Below, piece after piece: positions 7,485 to 16,541 of a stretch of 64,000 nt of DNA. Source of the DNA: Planctomycetaceae bacterium. Its GTDB lineage: Bacteria > Planctomycetota > Planctomycetia > Pirellulales > PNKZ01. Each line of letters begins with the position of its first letter. Position 1 is the stretch's first letter. The stretch covers positions 124,001-188,000 of the forward strand of contig JAEUIN010000273.1 of NCBI GenBank assembly GCA_016793115.1. Reading direction: 5' to 3'. A model generated the notes under the pieces. That model was not told where the DNA came from, made no database searches, and was given only the letters and a program-made list of their open reading frames with translations. The position numbers and the translations under genes are program-made.

Positions 7485-8486
7485 TCATTGCACCGTCTGC
7501 GGCGTCTTCTCGATCAAATCGCGCAACACTTGGTCGGCGTCGATCTGTTCGGCTTGAGCTTCGTAATTGAGCAAGATGCGATGCCGCAGCGCCGGCATGG
7601 CGACGGTACGCAAGTCGTCGAAACTGACGTTGAATCGTTGGTCGAGCAAGGCGCGCACCTTGCCTGCGAGCACCATGGCCTGCGCACCGCGCGGCCCGGC
7701 TCCGTAACGCAACCATTTGTTCGCCGCCTCGCCGGCTTGCGGTCCGCCGGGATGGGAAGCGAGCACAAGCCGCACGGCGTAGTCTTGCACGTGCGGAGCG
7801 ATTACCACCTCGCGTACCGTCTGACGCATCGCCAAGATCCGTGCCGAGTCGAGCACGGCACCGGCCTCGACGTGCACCGTGCTCGTCGTTCGATTCAGGA
7901 CTTCGTGAAGCTCCGTCCGGGTCGGATAATCGGCCAGGACCTTGAAGAAAAATCGATCGAGCTGCGCTTCGGGCAGGGGATAAGTTCCTTCCTGTTCGAT
8001 CGGATTTTGCGTCGCCAAGACGAAAAAGGGCTGCGACAGTTTGTGCGTCGCTCCCGCCGTGGTCACCGACCCCTCCTGCATCGTTTCCAAGAGCGCCGAT
8101 TGCGTCTTGGGCGTTGCGCGATTGATCTCGTCGGCCAAGAGTAGCTGAGTAAAAACCGGCCCTCGACGAAATTCAAGCGAGCGCCGCCCGTCCATCGTTT
8201 CAATGAGCATGGTGGTGCCCAAAATGTCGGCCGGCATCAAATCGGGCGTGAACTGGATTCGCGAAAACTCCAATCGCAATGCTTGAGCGAGCGCGCGCAC
8301 AAGCAATGTTTTGCCCAGTCCCGGCACACCTTCGAGTAAGCAGTGACCGCCTGCGAACAGACACGTCAGCACCCCTTCGACGACGGACTCTTGTCCGACG
8401 ATCACTCGCCGCAACTGCTCATCAAGAGCTCCGTAGCTGCGCGTGAACTCCTGGGCCTGATGTTCGAGCGTCTCGGCGGTCGTCAT
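7485..8486 (-). CDS. MoxR-family AAA+ ATPase
   Basis: A 333-residue MoxR ATPase. It has Walker A GVPGLGKT (residues 53-60), Walker B LLLADEINRA (116-124), and the MoxR signatures ATQNPIEQEGTYPLPEAQLDRF and PGGPQAGEAANKWLRYGAGPRG. MoxR proteins act as chaperones that assemble or activate partners with VWA domains. The start codon overlaps the stop of the upstream VWA gene by 4 bp, so the two are probably translationally coupled. The DUF58 gene that commonly follows MoxR is not present downstream; the next gene converges. Confidence 0.95.
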   Translation of the reverse strand: MTTAETLEHQAQEFTRSYGALDEQLRRVIVGQESVVEGVLTCLFAGGHCLLEGVPGLGKTLLVRALAQALRLEFSRIQFTPDLMPADILGTTMLIETMDGRRSLEFRRGPVFTQLLLADEINRATPKTQSALLETMQEGSVTTAGATHKLSQPFFVLATQNPIEQEGTYPLPEAQLDRFFFKVLADYPTRTELHEVLNRTTSTVHVEAGAVLDSARILAMRQTVREVVIAPHVQDYAVRLVLASHPGGPQAGEAANKWLRYGAGPRGAQAMVLAGKVRALLDQRFNVSFDDLRTVAMPALRHRILLNYEAQAEQIDADQVLRDLIEKTPQTVQ

Positions 8487-11470
8487 GCGCGGTCCTGCGG
8501 GGAATTGGGGCTGTCGTCGGCACGGTCGGTCGAGTTCGATCGATCATAATCGACCGGACGACGTTCGGCTCGGGCACGCAGTTTCGCTTGCCGCAAGCGC
8601 GCCGCGTAACTCGTTTTAGAATCGACGGAAGAAGGCGAACTTGGTTCCGCAGTGCCGTCGGCGGGGGCGACGTTCGACCGATCGACCGTCGCCCGCAGTT
8701 TGTCGAATTTGCGGACTACCTCGCGCTTCCGCGCCGTCAATCGCGACAGAGCCGCGCCCCGTTCCGCGGCCGCCGCAGTCGCCGCCGGCCGACCGACAAC
8801 GCGGCGGAACGCTTCCGTTAACGGAGCAAAATCGACCGCAACACGCCTGACGAACACATCGGCTACGAACAGGATCAGCGCCACGAGCACCAGCGGCGGC
8901 CACGCATCACGCCGTCCCACGGCGCTCGGCAAATTACGCCGAAAGAAATCGCCGACTTGCCGCGGGACATTGCTCGCCGCGGTCACCGGCGGCGCGACCG
9001 TTCCCACGACGCCGTCCGCCGATTTCAAAGTGGCGAGCGAATCCAGCAATGCCAAGTTCGGTTCACGATCGCGCAATTCCGGTGAATAAGAAACGGCCGC
9101 TCCTGCCCGCACTGTCGGCTGCCCCGGCGCCGGCCGAACGACGATAAAATAGCTCCCCACGTCCGTCGCCGGGAACGTCGCCGAATAGCGCCCCGGCGCG
9201 ATCTGTTCCAGCCTTAACGGCCTCGTCGTCAAGTCCGGCCCGACCAGCGTTCCCTGAGGGTCGAGCAAGTTTTGCGCTTCGCCGCTCTCGTCGACGGCCG
9301 TCATGATAAGTTGCCCGATCCCGTCCTCAATCTCGGCGCTCATGGCGAAGCGGCCGCTCGTCGGCGGTGGGCGCATCGTCCAGCGAATGAGCCCTGTGAG
9401 CAAACGATCGAACTGCGGCCAGTCGTTCCACTGCGCCGCCCAATTCGCACCGCAATCGGTCGTCCACACCGCGCTTCGACCGAGTCCATAGCTCCACACG
9501 GCGGCAACCGTTCCCGTCCCCTCATCGGCAAACTTCGGATTCGCCAGCAGCGACTGCGCGAGCGAACTCGACTTGCGCTGCGTCAGAATCATTCCGGTCA
9601 ACGGCGGCAGCGGTCCGTCGATTCCGCGCAGGACCTCATGCGTCGGGCTTTCGCGTCGCACGTCAATTCCCTCGGCCCGTTCATACACCAGCGGCCGCGC
9701 GACCCGCATTGCCTCAAGCATGAAAATCTTTGGTATTTCCTCAGGCGTACCGAGCGGATAGAACCGGCCGCCGCCGCCCCGCGCCATACCGTCGAGCAAT
9801 AGACCGTTGCTGTCCGGCCCGACGGCGACTGTCGTCGTCGTGATTCCGCGGGCTTTCATCTCGGCGGCTTGTTTTTCTAAGCCCTCGCCCGCCGTGAGCC
9901 CGTCCGTTAGGGCTATGAGGTGTTTCACAGCTCCCTTGGAATTGAGCAATGCTTCGTAGGCTTCGTCGAGCGCGGGCTTCATATCGGTGCCGCCGCCGGC
10001 GGAGATTCCGCCGATTTGCCTGAGCACGCGAGTGAGCGAGTCGATGGGCGCGAGCGGCACGATCCAATGCGGTGATGAGTCGAACGCCACGACTCCGACC
10101 GAGTCTTTCGCACCGAGCACGCGAACGGCGGCGGCCGCCGCGCGGCGACTCATGTCGAGTTTCGGACCCATCATCGACCCGGAGCTATCGATTAGGAGCG
10201 CCAATGCGCCGCCTGCGACAACCTTCACGTTTTTGATCTGAAAGTCGACCGGCATCGCCGCTTCAACCGGCGAGTTCGCCCAGCCTCCCGCGCCGAACGA
10301 GTTCGGCCCGCCGAGCATGACCAGACCGGATCCCATCTCGCTTACGTTGGTAGCGAGCATCCGCACTTGTTCGTCGCCGAATGCGACGACGTCGTCCGCC
10401 GAGTCGCCGCCGGAGCGCGGAACGTCGGCCAGCACGACCGTATCGAATGCGAGCAATTCCGCCGGAGATTGAAATAGCCGATTGCTCGGCATGACGACGA
10501 CTTCCAGCTTCTCGCGCCGCAGCGCTTCCACAAGTCGCGCATGCCGGCCACGATCTTGGAAGTTCTCGATGAGGAGCACGCGGCCCGAACCTGCAAGCTG
10601 CGTGAAATTGCTCGCGCGGTTGTTCTGCGGTCGCGGATCGGCAAGCGCATCGTCAGGCGTGAACGACGCCTCATATTCATAAAAGTCCGGCGCATCGAGC
10701 GTCTGTTGCACTTGGAAAGTTCGCTTCCCTCCGGACCACTCAACTCGCTGTTTGCCGAGTAGCGTCGTCTCGCCGCCCCGACGACGAGCCAGTTCCAGCG
10801 TGCCGGCAACGGGCTTCGACACATCGGCTCCGACATGGTTGAGTAGCACTTGCACATCGAACGGCTCGCCGCGCCTTGCGATGGCGGGCAAAGTCACCTT
10901 CTCCACGAGCACATCGCTTAGCGGCGGTGCGACGACTGGTACCACGTCGATGCCGATCCCTTGATCGACCGCGGCCCGCGCTTCGTCGTACACGTCGCCG
11001 ACGTTGGCGTTGCCGTCCGATACGACGACGATCCGCCGCGCCATGCCGGCGGGAAACGAAGCCTCAGCCAAGCGCAGCGCGCCGGCGAGGTTTGTTCGCC
11101 CTGAGTCGACGATCGCGAGGAAGTCGGGCGAGAGCGTCAGTCGCTCCGCTTGCGGCGGCGATTCAGTGCGCGCCTCCCGTCCGAAGACGACGACGCCGAC
11201 CCAATCCTCACCGAGGCGGCGTCCGGCCAACGATCGGTTTACATAGTCGACCATCGCGCGACTTTCCGCTTGCGGAATGCTTTGCGATCGGTCGAGGAGA
11301 TAAATCACCGTGAGGCGAGCATCGGTTCGCACCCACTGCATCTCGGAGCACGCGGCCACGACGAGCAGCCAAACGAGGGACCGCAACCCCAGCGCGGCCG
11401 CTCCGCGGCGCCGTCCCAGTCCGCCCACGCGGCGTCGCCACCACCACCAAAACAGCGGCAGCGCGGCCAA
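8483..11470 (-). CDS. large membrane protein with two VWA domains
   Basis: A protein of about 995 residues. An N-terminal membrane segment is followed by VWA-like domain 1 (YLLDRSQSIP, residues 57-66), a glutamine-amidotransferase-like region (LVMLGGPNSFGAGGW), and VWA domain 2 with an intact MIDAS (DSSGS at 427-431, then GGGTD). Beta-rich repeats and a C-terminal membrane helix (WPPLVLVALILFVADVFV) follow. Such proteins belong to BatA/YfbK-like systems worked on by MoxR, whose gene overlaps this one. The start is unresolved: TTG at 11470 is the last possible conventional start, yet conserved-looking coding sequence (PFSIAFDRPAYLALL) continues in frame upstream to about 11515, with no ATG/GTG/TTG before the stop at about 11560. 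Confidence 0.88.
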   Translation of the reverse strand: MAALPLFWWWWRRRVGGLGRRRGAAALGLRSLVWLLVVAACSEMQWVRTDARLTVIYLLDRSQSIPQAESRAMVDYVNRSLAGRRLGEDWVGVVVFGREARTESPPQAERLTLSPDFLAIVDSGRTNLAGALRLAEASFPAGMARRIVVVSDGNANVGDVYDEARAAVDQGIGIDVVPVVAPPLSDVLVEKVTLPAIARRGEPFDVQVLLNHVGADVSKPVAGTLELARRRGGETTLLGKQRVEWSGGKRTFQVQQTLDAPDFYEYEASFTPDDALADPRPQNNRASNFTQLAGSGRVLLIENFQDRGRHARLVEALRREKLEVVVMPSNRLFQSPAELLAFDTVVLADVPRSGGDSADDVVAFGDEQVRMLATNVSEMGSGLVMLGGPNSFGAGGWANSPVEAAMPVDFQIKNVKVVAGGALALLIDSSGSMMGPKLDMSRRAAAAAVRVLGAKDSVGVVAFDSSPHWIVPLAPIDSLTRVLRQIGGISAGGGTDMKPALDEAYEALLNSKGAVKHLIALTDGLTAGEGLEKQAAEMKARGITTTTVAVGPDSNGLLLDGMARGGGGRFYPLGTPEEIPKIFMLEAMRVARPLVYERAEGIDVRRESPTHEVLRGIDGPLPPLTGMILTQRKSSSLAQSLLANPKFADEGTGTVAAVWSYGLGRSAVWTTDCGANWAAQWNDWPQFDRLLTGLIRWTMRPPPTSGRFAMSAEIEDGIGQLIMTAVDESGEAQNLLDPQGTLVGPDLTTRPLRLEQIAPGRYSATFPATDVGSYFIVVRPAPGQPTVRAGAAVSYSPELRDREPNLALLDSLATLKSADGVVGTVAPPVTAASNVPRQVGDFFRRNLPSAVGRRDAWPPLVLVALILFVADVFVRRVAVDFAPLTEAFRRVVGRPAATAAAAERGAALSRLTARKREVVRKFDKLRATVDRSNVAPADGTAEPSSPSSVDSKTSYAARLRQAKLRARAERRPVDYDRSNSTDRADDSPNSPQDRA

Positions 11471-11559
11471 AAGCGCAAGATAAGCGGGGCGGTCGAAGGC
11501 GATTGAGAATGGGATCGGCGGTACTCGGCGCTGCTTACGAGGTAAAAACTGAGATATTT

Positions 11560-11870
11560 ATCCTACGCGAGTTCGAAGCGTTGTGGTGTCTTGTGTGCTT
11601 GGAACCAATAGACGGTAGTTCACGTTCATTAATTCCTTCGCACCGCCGAATCGGCTCGCTAGCCTTCGGCAGTGCTCGAACATGCCTGGCAGTTCGCGGG
11701 ACGCGTGCCTACATCCTTGACCCCCGCGGCACGGCACATCTATACTTAAGTGCTTAATCTCCCAAGGGGTTAGGGCCGATGCGGCTCCCGCAGGATTGCG
11801 GAAGTTCGTGTCTCCGACGTCGCGCTCGCTGCGCCGCGCGTCGCCCACGCCCGGCCCGGCTGGATGCCGT
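11560..11870 (+). other. intergenic region, no recognised gene
   Basis: About 310 nt between the divergent VWA and YrdC-phosphatase genes. It should contain both promoters; none was identified with confidence. No short gene or strong hairpin was seen. Confidence 0.3.
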
Positions 11871-13025
11871 ATGCCTCCGCGTGTCATCGACTTACGTAAT
11901 AACGAAGATCCTCGCGATGTCGTGCATTTGGCGGTGCAGGCGTTGGCCGAGGGCAAGATCGTCGCGTTTCCCACCGAGACCGTGTACGTTCTGGCCGCGG
12001 CAGGACTGAAGGAATCGGCCGTCACGCGATTGCGGAGTTTGGCCGGCATCGATCCCAAGTCACCGCTGACGCTCGCCGTCAAAAGTGCCGACGAAGCGAT
12101 CGACTACGTTCCGACGCTCGACGCTCTCGGCCGTCGCCTTGCCCGTCGCTGTTGGCCCGGGCCGGTTACGCTTGTCGTCGACAATCACCACCCCGACGGT
12201 CTTCTACAGCAGCTTCCCAAAGGGGCGCAGCAGGCGATTGCCCCGCATGGAAAGCTCGGTTTGCGCGTGCCGGCCCACCCGATTATCCAAGACGTCCTGC
12301 GGCTCACCGCCGGGCCGATCGTCATGGCCGGCGCCGGCGGCGGCGACTCGTCGCAAGCGGTGACGGCGGCCGGAGTCGCTCAGCGTCATGGCGATCTCGT
12401 TCAATTGATCATCGACGACGGTCCCTGCCGCTTCGGCCGCCCCAGCAGCGCCGTTCAAATCAATTCCGGTGGGTTCGAGATGCTTCGCGAGGGTGTCGTT
12501 TCGTTACAAACGTTGAAGCGGCTCGCCAGCGCCATGGTGTTCTTCGTGTGCACCGGCAACACTTGTCGAAGTCCGATGGCCGAAGTGCTCTTCCGGCAAC
12601 GTTTGGCTAAGCGGCTCGAGTGCTCGATCGATCAGTTGGAAGAACACGGCTACGTCGTCATGTCGGCCGGGATTGCTGCCATGATGGGGGGCCGCGCCGC
12701 GGCTGAAGCGCACGCCGTTGTTTCGGAATATGGACTCGACCTCCGCAATCACGAAAGTCAGCCGCTGACCGACTCCATCGTCCGCAATGCCGATCTCATG
12801 ATCACGATGACGCGCTCGCATCGCCATGCCATCATCGCGGAATGGCCCGAGGCCGCGCCGCGCGTTAAGCTGTTATGCAAAAAGGGAGGCGACGTCGCCG
12901 ACCCCATCGGCGGACCGATCGAGGCCTATCGGCGCTGCGCCGAACAAATTGGCGCAGAACTCGATTTTTGGGTCAACGAACTTGTCGGGCCGGCCGGCGA
13001 ACAAATCATGAACGAGAAGCATTAA
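11871..13025 (+). CDS. degenerate YrdC/Sua5 domain fused to YwlE-type protein-arginine phosphatase
   Basis: A 384-residue two-domain protein. Residues 1-220 have the Sua5/YrdC fold (PTETVY at 35-40, WPGPVTLVV, LGLRVPAHP, GRPSSAVQIN), but the K-x-R nucleotide motif after TVY is replaced by SLAGIDPKSP, and the S-x-N motif by MAGAGGGDS, so threonylcarbamoyl-AMP synthesis is doubtful. Residues 222-384 are a low-molecular-weight phosphatase: CTGNTCRSP (nucleophile Cys227, Arg233) and DPIGG with the general acid Asp344. Thr231 takes the position that in Bacillus YwlE confers phosphoarginine specificity (Ile in tyrosine phosphatases), and the DPxGG tail is YwlE-like. The rpiB gene follows at 45 nt; in Bacillus ywlC, ywlE and rpiB are also neighbours. 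The ATG at 11871 begins the YrdC fold. Confidence 0.88.
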   Translation: MPPRVIDLRNNEDPRDVVHLAVQALAEGKIVAFPTETVYVLAAAGLKESAVTRLRSLAGIDPKSPLTLAVKSADEAIDYVPTLDALGRRLARRCWPGPVTLVVDNHHPDGLLQQLPKGAQQAIAPHGKLGLRVPAHPIIQDVLRLTAGPIVMAGAGGGDSSQAVTAAGVAQRHGDLVQLIIDDGPCRFGRPSSAVQINSGGFEMLREGVVSLQTLKRLASAMVFFVCTGNTCRSPMAEVLFRQRLAKRLECSIDQLEEHGYVVMSAGIAAMMGGRAAAEAHAVVSEYGLDLRNHESQPLTDSIVRNADLMITMTRSHRHAIIAEWPEAAPRVKLLCKKGGDVADPIGGPIEAYRRCAEQIGAELDFWVNELVGPAGEQIMNEKH

Positions 13026-13070
13026 GCGCGCTCGCGCTTCAGCGGTGAGGCGGAAAAAGACGAGGTTGCC

Positions 13071-13526
13071 ATGCGAATCGCCGTCGGGTGTGATCACCGA
13101 GGGTTCGAAGTCAAGAAGCGGATTCTCGATCTGCTCGCGCAACTTGGGCACGAAGGCATTGACGCCGGCCCGGGAGATTGCGAGGCCGTCGACTATCCCG
13201 ACATCGCCGGCGCCGTCGGCCGTCAGATTTCGAGCGGGGAAATCGATCGCGGCATACTTATTTGCGGCACCGGGATCGGGATGGCGATCGCCGCAAACAA
13301 GTTTCCCGGCGTCCGTGCCGCGCCATGCCACGACGACCTCACGGCCGAAATGAGCCGGCGGCACAACGACCTCAACGTGCTGTGCCTCTCGGCCGACCTC
13401 TTAGGCGAGAAGCTTATTCATCGTATGGTCGAGATTTGGCTTGCGACACCGTTCGACGGCGGACGCCACGCCCGCCGCATCGAGAAGATTCGGGAACAGG
13501 AGAATAGCCGACAGCATGGAAGCTGA
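13071..13526 (+). CDS. rpiB: ribose-5-phosphate isomerase B
   Basis: A 151-residue RpiB/LacAB-family sugar isomerase interconverting ribose-5-phosphate and ribulose-5-phosphate. Family signatures are present: MRIAVGCDHRGFEVK at the N-terminus, DYPDIA, the active-site segment ILICGTGIGMAIAANK with its Cys, and the phosphate-binding HNDLNVL. It lies 45 nt downstream of the YrdC-phosphatase fusion in the same orientation and is probably co-transcribed with it. Confidence 0.95.
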   Translation: MRIAVGCDHRGFEVKKRILDLLAQLGHEGIDAGPGDCEAVDYPDIAGAVGRQISSGEIDRGILICGTGIGMAIAANKFPGVRAAPCHDDLTAEMSRRHNDLNVLCLSADLLGEKLIHRMVEIWLATPFDGGRHARRIEKIREQENSRQHGS

Positions 13527-13784
13527 TGCTTCCCGGGCGCCGCTTCGCGAGCCGGCTCCGCCGGCGGCCGCAAACTCGCCGTATTTTCTCGGTGTTTTCG
13601 CAAAAAATTCCGATCGTGTCGATTTTGCGGCGGTCGCTAAAAAACTTCATGTAAACAGGCGGCGGCGCGTCTTGAATCGCTTCGATCGCTTGATAGAGTC
13701 GATTCTTAACAGTGTGGTTCGCCGACGCATTCAAGCGACGACGGTACGCATTCACTCCCCTGAACCGACTCCCCAAGTAGCACA

Positions 13785-14354
13785 ATGGCAGACTTCGGCG
13801 CGACTCCCTCGCACGAGATCGAGGCTCTGATGCGCAATGCGGAACTCCGCAACGCACTCGAGCCCTATTTCGACGACGCGATCATGCACCTTGATTCCGG
13901 CGAAGTGCCGACCGAGGTCGAAAACGAATACTTGGCGAGCATGCTTGCGTGGGAACGCGCGCCCGTACTTCCCATCTGCCAGTGGTTCACTCCGCCGCTC
14001 ACGCTTCCGCTTCCGGAAACGCTCGACGACGAAACTTTGCATGACAAGCTCTGGGAAGTCGTCCAATTGCTTTACGACAAGCGGATCGTGCTCGATTTCA
14101 CCGACCATTTGAGCGATCGGCAGCTCTATTGCCTGATCTATCGCGATATTCTCCCGTCGCCCGAAAAGAAAATCGACGAGTCGCAGTCGTATCTGCACTG
14201 GGACTGCTCGGACGCCTCCGGCGACGCGGAGACTTGGCTCCGATATTATGCCGATGAAGACGACCGGGCTCATTGGGCGGAAGAATACGGCGAAGACCTG
14301 CCGAGTTCGGAAGAGCCGCCGTTCCCGCGCCGCCTGCCGCGCGAACCGCAATAA
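13785..14354 (+). CDS. conserved hypothetical acidic protein
   Basis: A 189-residue soluble, acidic protein of unknown function. No signal peptide or membrane segment is visible. The middle (LWEVVQLLYDKRIVLDFTDHLSDRQLYCLIYRDILPSPEK) looks like a compact helical domain, and the end carries acidic and Pro/Arg-rich stretches. It is likely real because the frame is long, codon use matches the neighbours, and it begins with an ATG. Its opposite strand also stays open but does not look like protein. No function is proposed. Confidence 0.7.
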   Translation: MADFGATPSHEIEALMRNAELRNALEPYFDDAIMHLDSGEVPTEVENEYLASMLAWERAPVLPICQWFTPPLTLPLPETLDDETLHDKLWEVVQLLYDKRIVLDFTDHLSDRQLYCLIYRDILPSPEKKIDESQSYLHWDCSDASGDAETWLRYYADEDDRAHWAEEYGEDLPSSEEPPFPRRLPREPQ

Positions 14355-14432
14355 GCGAAGTTGTCAGGCGCGGGGAGCTAGGCGCCAGTCGCAGGCAGCC
14401 CATACCGGCGCCCGGCTCCTCACGGCGGGGCC

Positions 14433-16541
14433 TTATTCCCTCGGCATCTCATTCACGTTGTAAAACGCGTCCGCGTGCAGCAACGTATCGCCGTCCGCGG
14501 CCTGCACGTTGCTCGCCGTGATCTTGCAGACCTTCTCGGTCTTAAGCGGCGAAGTGACCAGCCGCACGCTTTTGCGGTCGCCGGACCATCGGATCTCACG
14601 CACTTCGATTTGCTCTAGATTAACGCGCGGCGAGCCGTATTTCTCCCAGTGATTGTAGCCGTACTGTTCAAGCTGAAACGCCGGTACTCTGCCGGCCCGC
14701 TCTTCGGCGACCGGCTTGGTAAAGGCAATCTCGAAGCCGTCGCGCAGCAGATGCACGGTCGCCATTTCCAGCGGCGTGCGTCCGGTGAATTCGAGCCTCG
14801 CCACGCCGTCGCCCAAGCCGCCCCCGCCCCATCCGCGATTGACGCGCGCGAAGTAAAGCTTGCCGTCGGGTCCGAATGCCATGCGGTTCACCGCGCCCAA
14901 GCCGCGGCGAAACAAGAAGCATGCTCCTTGATACCGACCATTCACTTTTTCGAGCGCCACTCGCGCGATCAGCCCCTTCGTCATTTCGCCGACGAACAGC
15001 TGACCGGCGAACGGACCGAACTTCCCTTGCGTCGAGTCGGCTTGGATATCGGTCGCCGATTGGCAAAGTTCGTCGTAAGGAAACCACACGGCCGGCAGCA
15101 TACGCTTCGGCTCGCCGGCCCCGCTCCGACCCGGAATCGTCGCCGCCCAAGGCAAGCTCATCGGCACGCCGAAGTAGCCGCCAGGCTGCACATGATAGAG
15201 CGGGCACACGGGAACCCAGTTGCCTTGATTGTCGGTGACGAAGATGTCGCCTTCGAGATTACGACCGATGCCGTTGGGACTTCGCAGCCCGACGGCGACC
15301 GTCTCCGTTTTTCCTGCCGGCGTAAGCCGTAATACGCAGCCGCGATACGGCACACGGGACGACTGCCCTCCTTCGCCGAAGGTGAGATTCAGTGCCACAT
15401 ACAGATTCCCTGCCGCATCGCTCGGCAGCCCATATGCATACTCGTGGTAATTGCCGGTCACGCCCCAATCGTTCGTGAGCGCTTCGAAGCGATCGGCCTT
15501 GTCGTCGCCGTCGACGTCGACAAGTTTCGTCACCTCGCCCCGATTGACGACCGCGAGTTCCCCGTCGGCGATGCCGAGCCCGAGCGGTTCGTGAAGCCCT
15601 TCAGCGAAGCGCTGGAATTGAATCTGCGCCGGGTCGTCGCTCCCCGCGTTCTTAATGAGATAGACATAGCCGCGCCGCGTGGCGACGGCGACGCGGCCGT
15701 CTTTGGTGATCGCCATCCCGGTCCCTTCGATCACGTCGCCCGGCGGCGACTCGATCTCGATAAGCCGATAATACCGATCTTCGGCGGCTGACGACGCCAG
15801 CAAGGCCCGCTCGCGAAATCCGCTCACGCGCGCGGCATCGGACGGAAAATCGGCTTCCAGCTTCGCGGCGAGTTCCGCTTCGAACGTCGCGCCGAAATCG
15901 GGCTGAATGAAGAACCGCGCCGGGTTCGTGCGGTGCGGCATCTCGAACATCAACAGGTTTTCCCCGGCCTTAAGCGGTAATACGACCGACTCCTCACCCG
16001 GCTGGAAGCTCTCTTTACTGCCGGCGTAGAGCACCTGCTTGCCGTTGAGCGTGACGATGAAGTGGGCGTCGCAGCCGATGAACACTCGGATGCTAGTCGG
16101 CCCGGCCGCGATCACCGTTCGCCGCAAGTAAAACGTCGACATCGCATCGACGAGCTTCTTAGCGACGCCGGACACGTCGAGCGCATTCCAGGCGCCGTCG
16201 ACGTACGGCACCGCGCGCCATGAACCGCGCCCGCCGCCGTTGAGCGTGTACTGCGCGTCGAGCCGCGGATCGAGATCCGGCCCTTCGACCTTGCGCAAGA
16301 GCGGCGCAAACGGCCCCGCTTGGTACCACGATCCGAACACCGGCAACCCCGCAGCCTTCAGCGCCGCTTCATACGTCGCCGCGCGGGTCTCTTTCTTCTC
16401 GTACTTGAGCTGCGGCTCCGCGGCGAGCGCCGTCGAGGCGGCGATCACAAGCCACGCGGCGGCCGCCCAAGCGGAACGCTTCGGAGGCGTTCGTTGCGCG
16501 TTCATCATTCGGACATCCAACTTGCCTTGATTGGCGCTCAT
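14433..16541 (-). CDS. secreted beta-propeller dehydrogenase-like protein (PQQ-sugar-dehydrogenase fold)
   Basis: About 702 residues, with an Ala-rich signal peptide after a basic N-terminus (a second ATG at 16505 may be the true start). An N-terminal carbohydrate-binding-like segment (residues ~50-210, including FIGCDAHFIVTLNGKQV) precedes a propeller containing GTGMAITKDGRVAVATRRGYVYL, GLRSPNGIGRNLEGDIFVTDNQGNW and FGPDGKLYFAR. This architecture is typical of planctomycete 'membrane-bound dehydrogenase' proteins paired with PVC cytochromes. Its start overlaps the stop of the pentahaem cytochrome gene by 4 bp, indicating coupled translation and a joint periplasmic electron-transfer role (inferred). 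Cofactor and substrate are unknown. Confidence 0.85.
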   Translation of the reverse strand: MSANQGKLDVRMMNAQRTPPKRSAWAAAAWLVIAASTALAAEPQLKYEKKETRAATYEAALKAAGLPVFGSWYQAGPFAPLLRKVEGPDLDPRLDAQYTLNGGGRGSWRAVPYVDGAWNALDVSGVAKKLVDAMSTFYLRRTVIAAGPTSIRVFIGCDAHFIVTLNGKQVLYAGSKESFQPGEESVVLPLKAGENLLMFEMPHRTNPARFFIQPDFGATFEAELAAKLEADFPSDAARVSGFRERALLASSAAEDRYYRLIEIESPPGDVIEGTGMAITKDGRVAVATRRGYVYLIKNAGSDDPAQIQFQRFAEGLHEPLGLGIADGELAVVNRGEVTKLVDVDGDDKADRFEALTNDWGVTGNYHEYAYGLPSDAAGNLYVALNLTFGEGGQSSRVPYRGCVLRLTPAGKTETVAVGLRSPNGIGRNLEGDIFVTDNQGNWVPVCPLYHVQPGGYFGVPMSLPWAATIPGRSGAGEPKRMLPAVWFPYDELCQSATDIQADSTQGKFGPFAGQLFVGEMTKGLIARVALEKVNGRYQGACFLFRRGLGAVNRMAFGPDGKLYFARVNRGWGGGGLGDGVARLEFTGRTPLEMATVHLLRDGFEIAFTKPVAEERAGRVPAFQLEQYGYNHWEKYGSPRVNLEQIEVREIRWSGDRKSVRLVTSPLKTEKVCKITASNVQAADGDTLLHADAFYNVNEMPRE

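Noticed and set aside
7485-11470. Calling the MoxR/VWA pair a ternary defence system
   Set aside because: MoxR-VWA pairs are common housekeeping or surface systems, and no effector gene (protease, nuclease) is nearby.
13414-13857. Minus-strand frame between rpiB and the hypothetical gene
   Set aside because: Arg/Ser-rich translation overlapping the rpiB 3' end; no motif.
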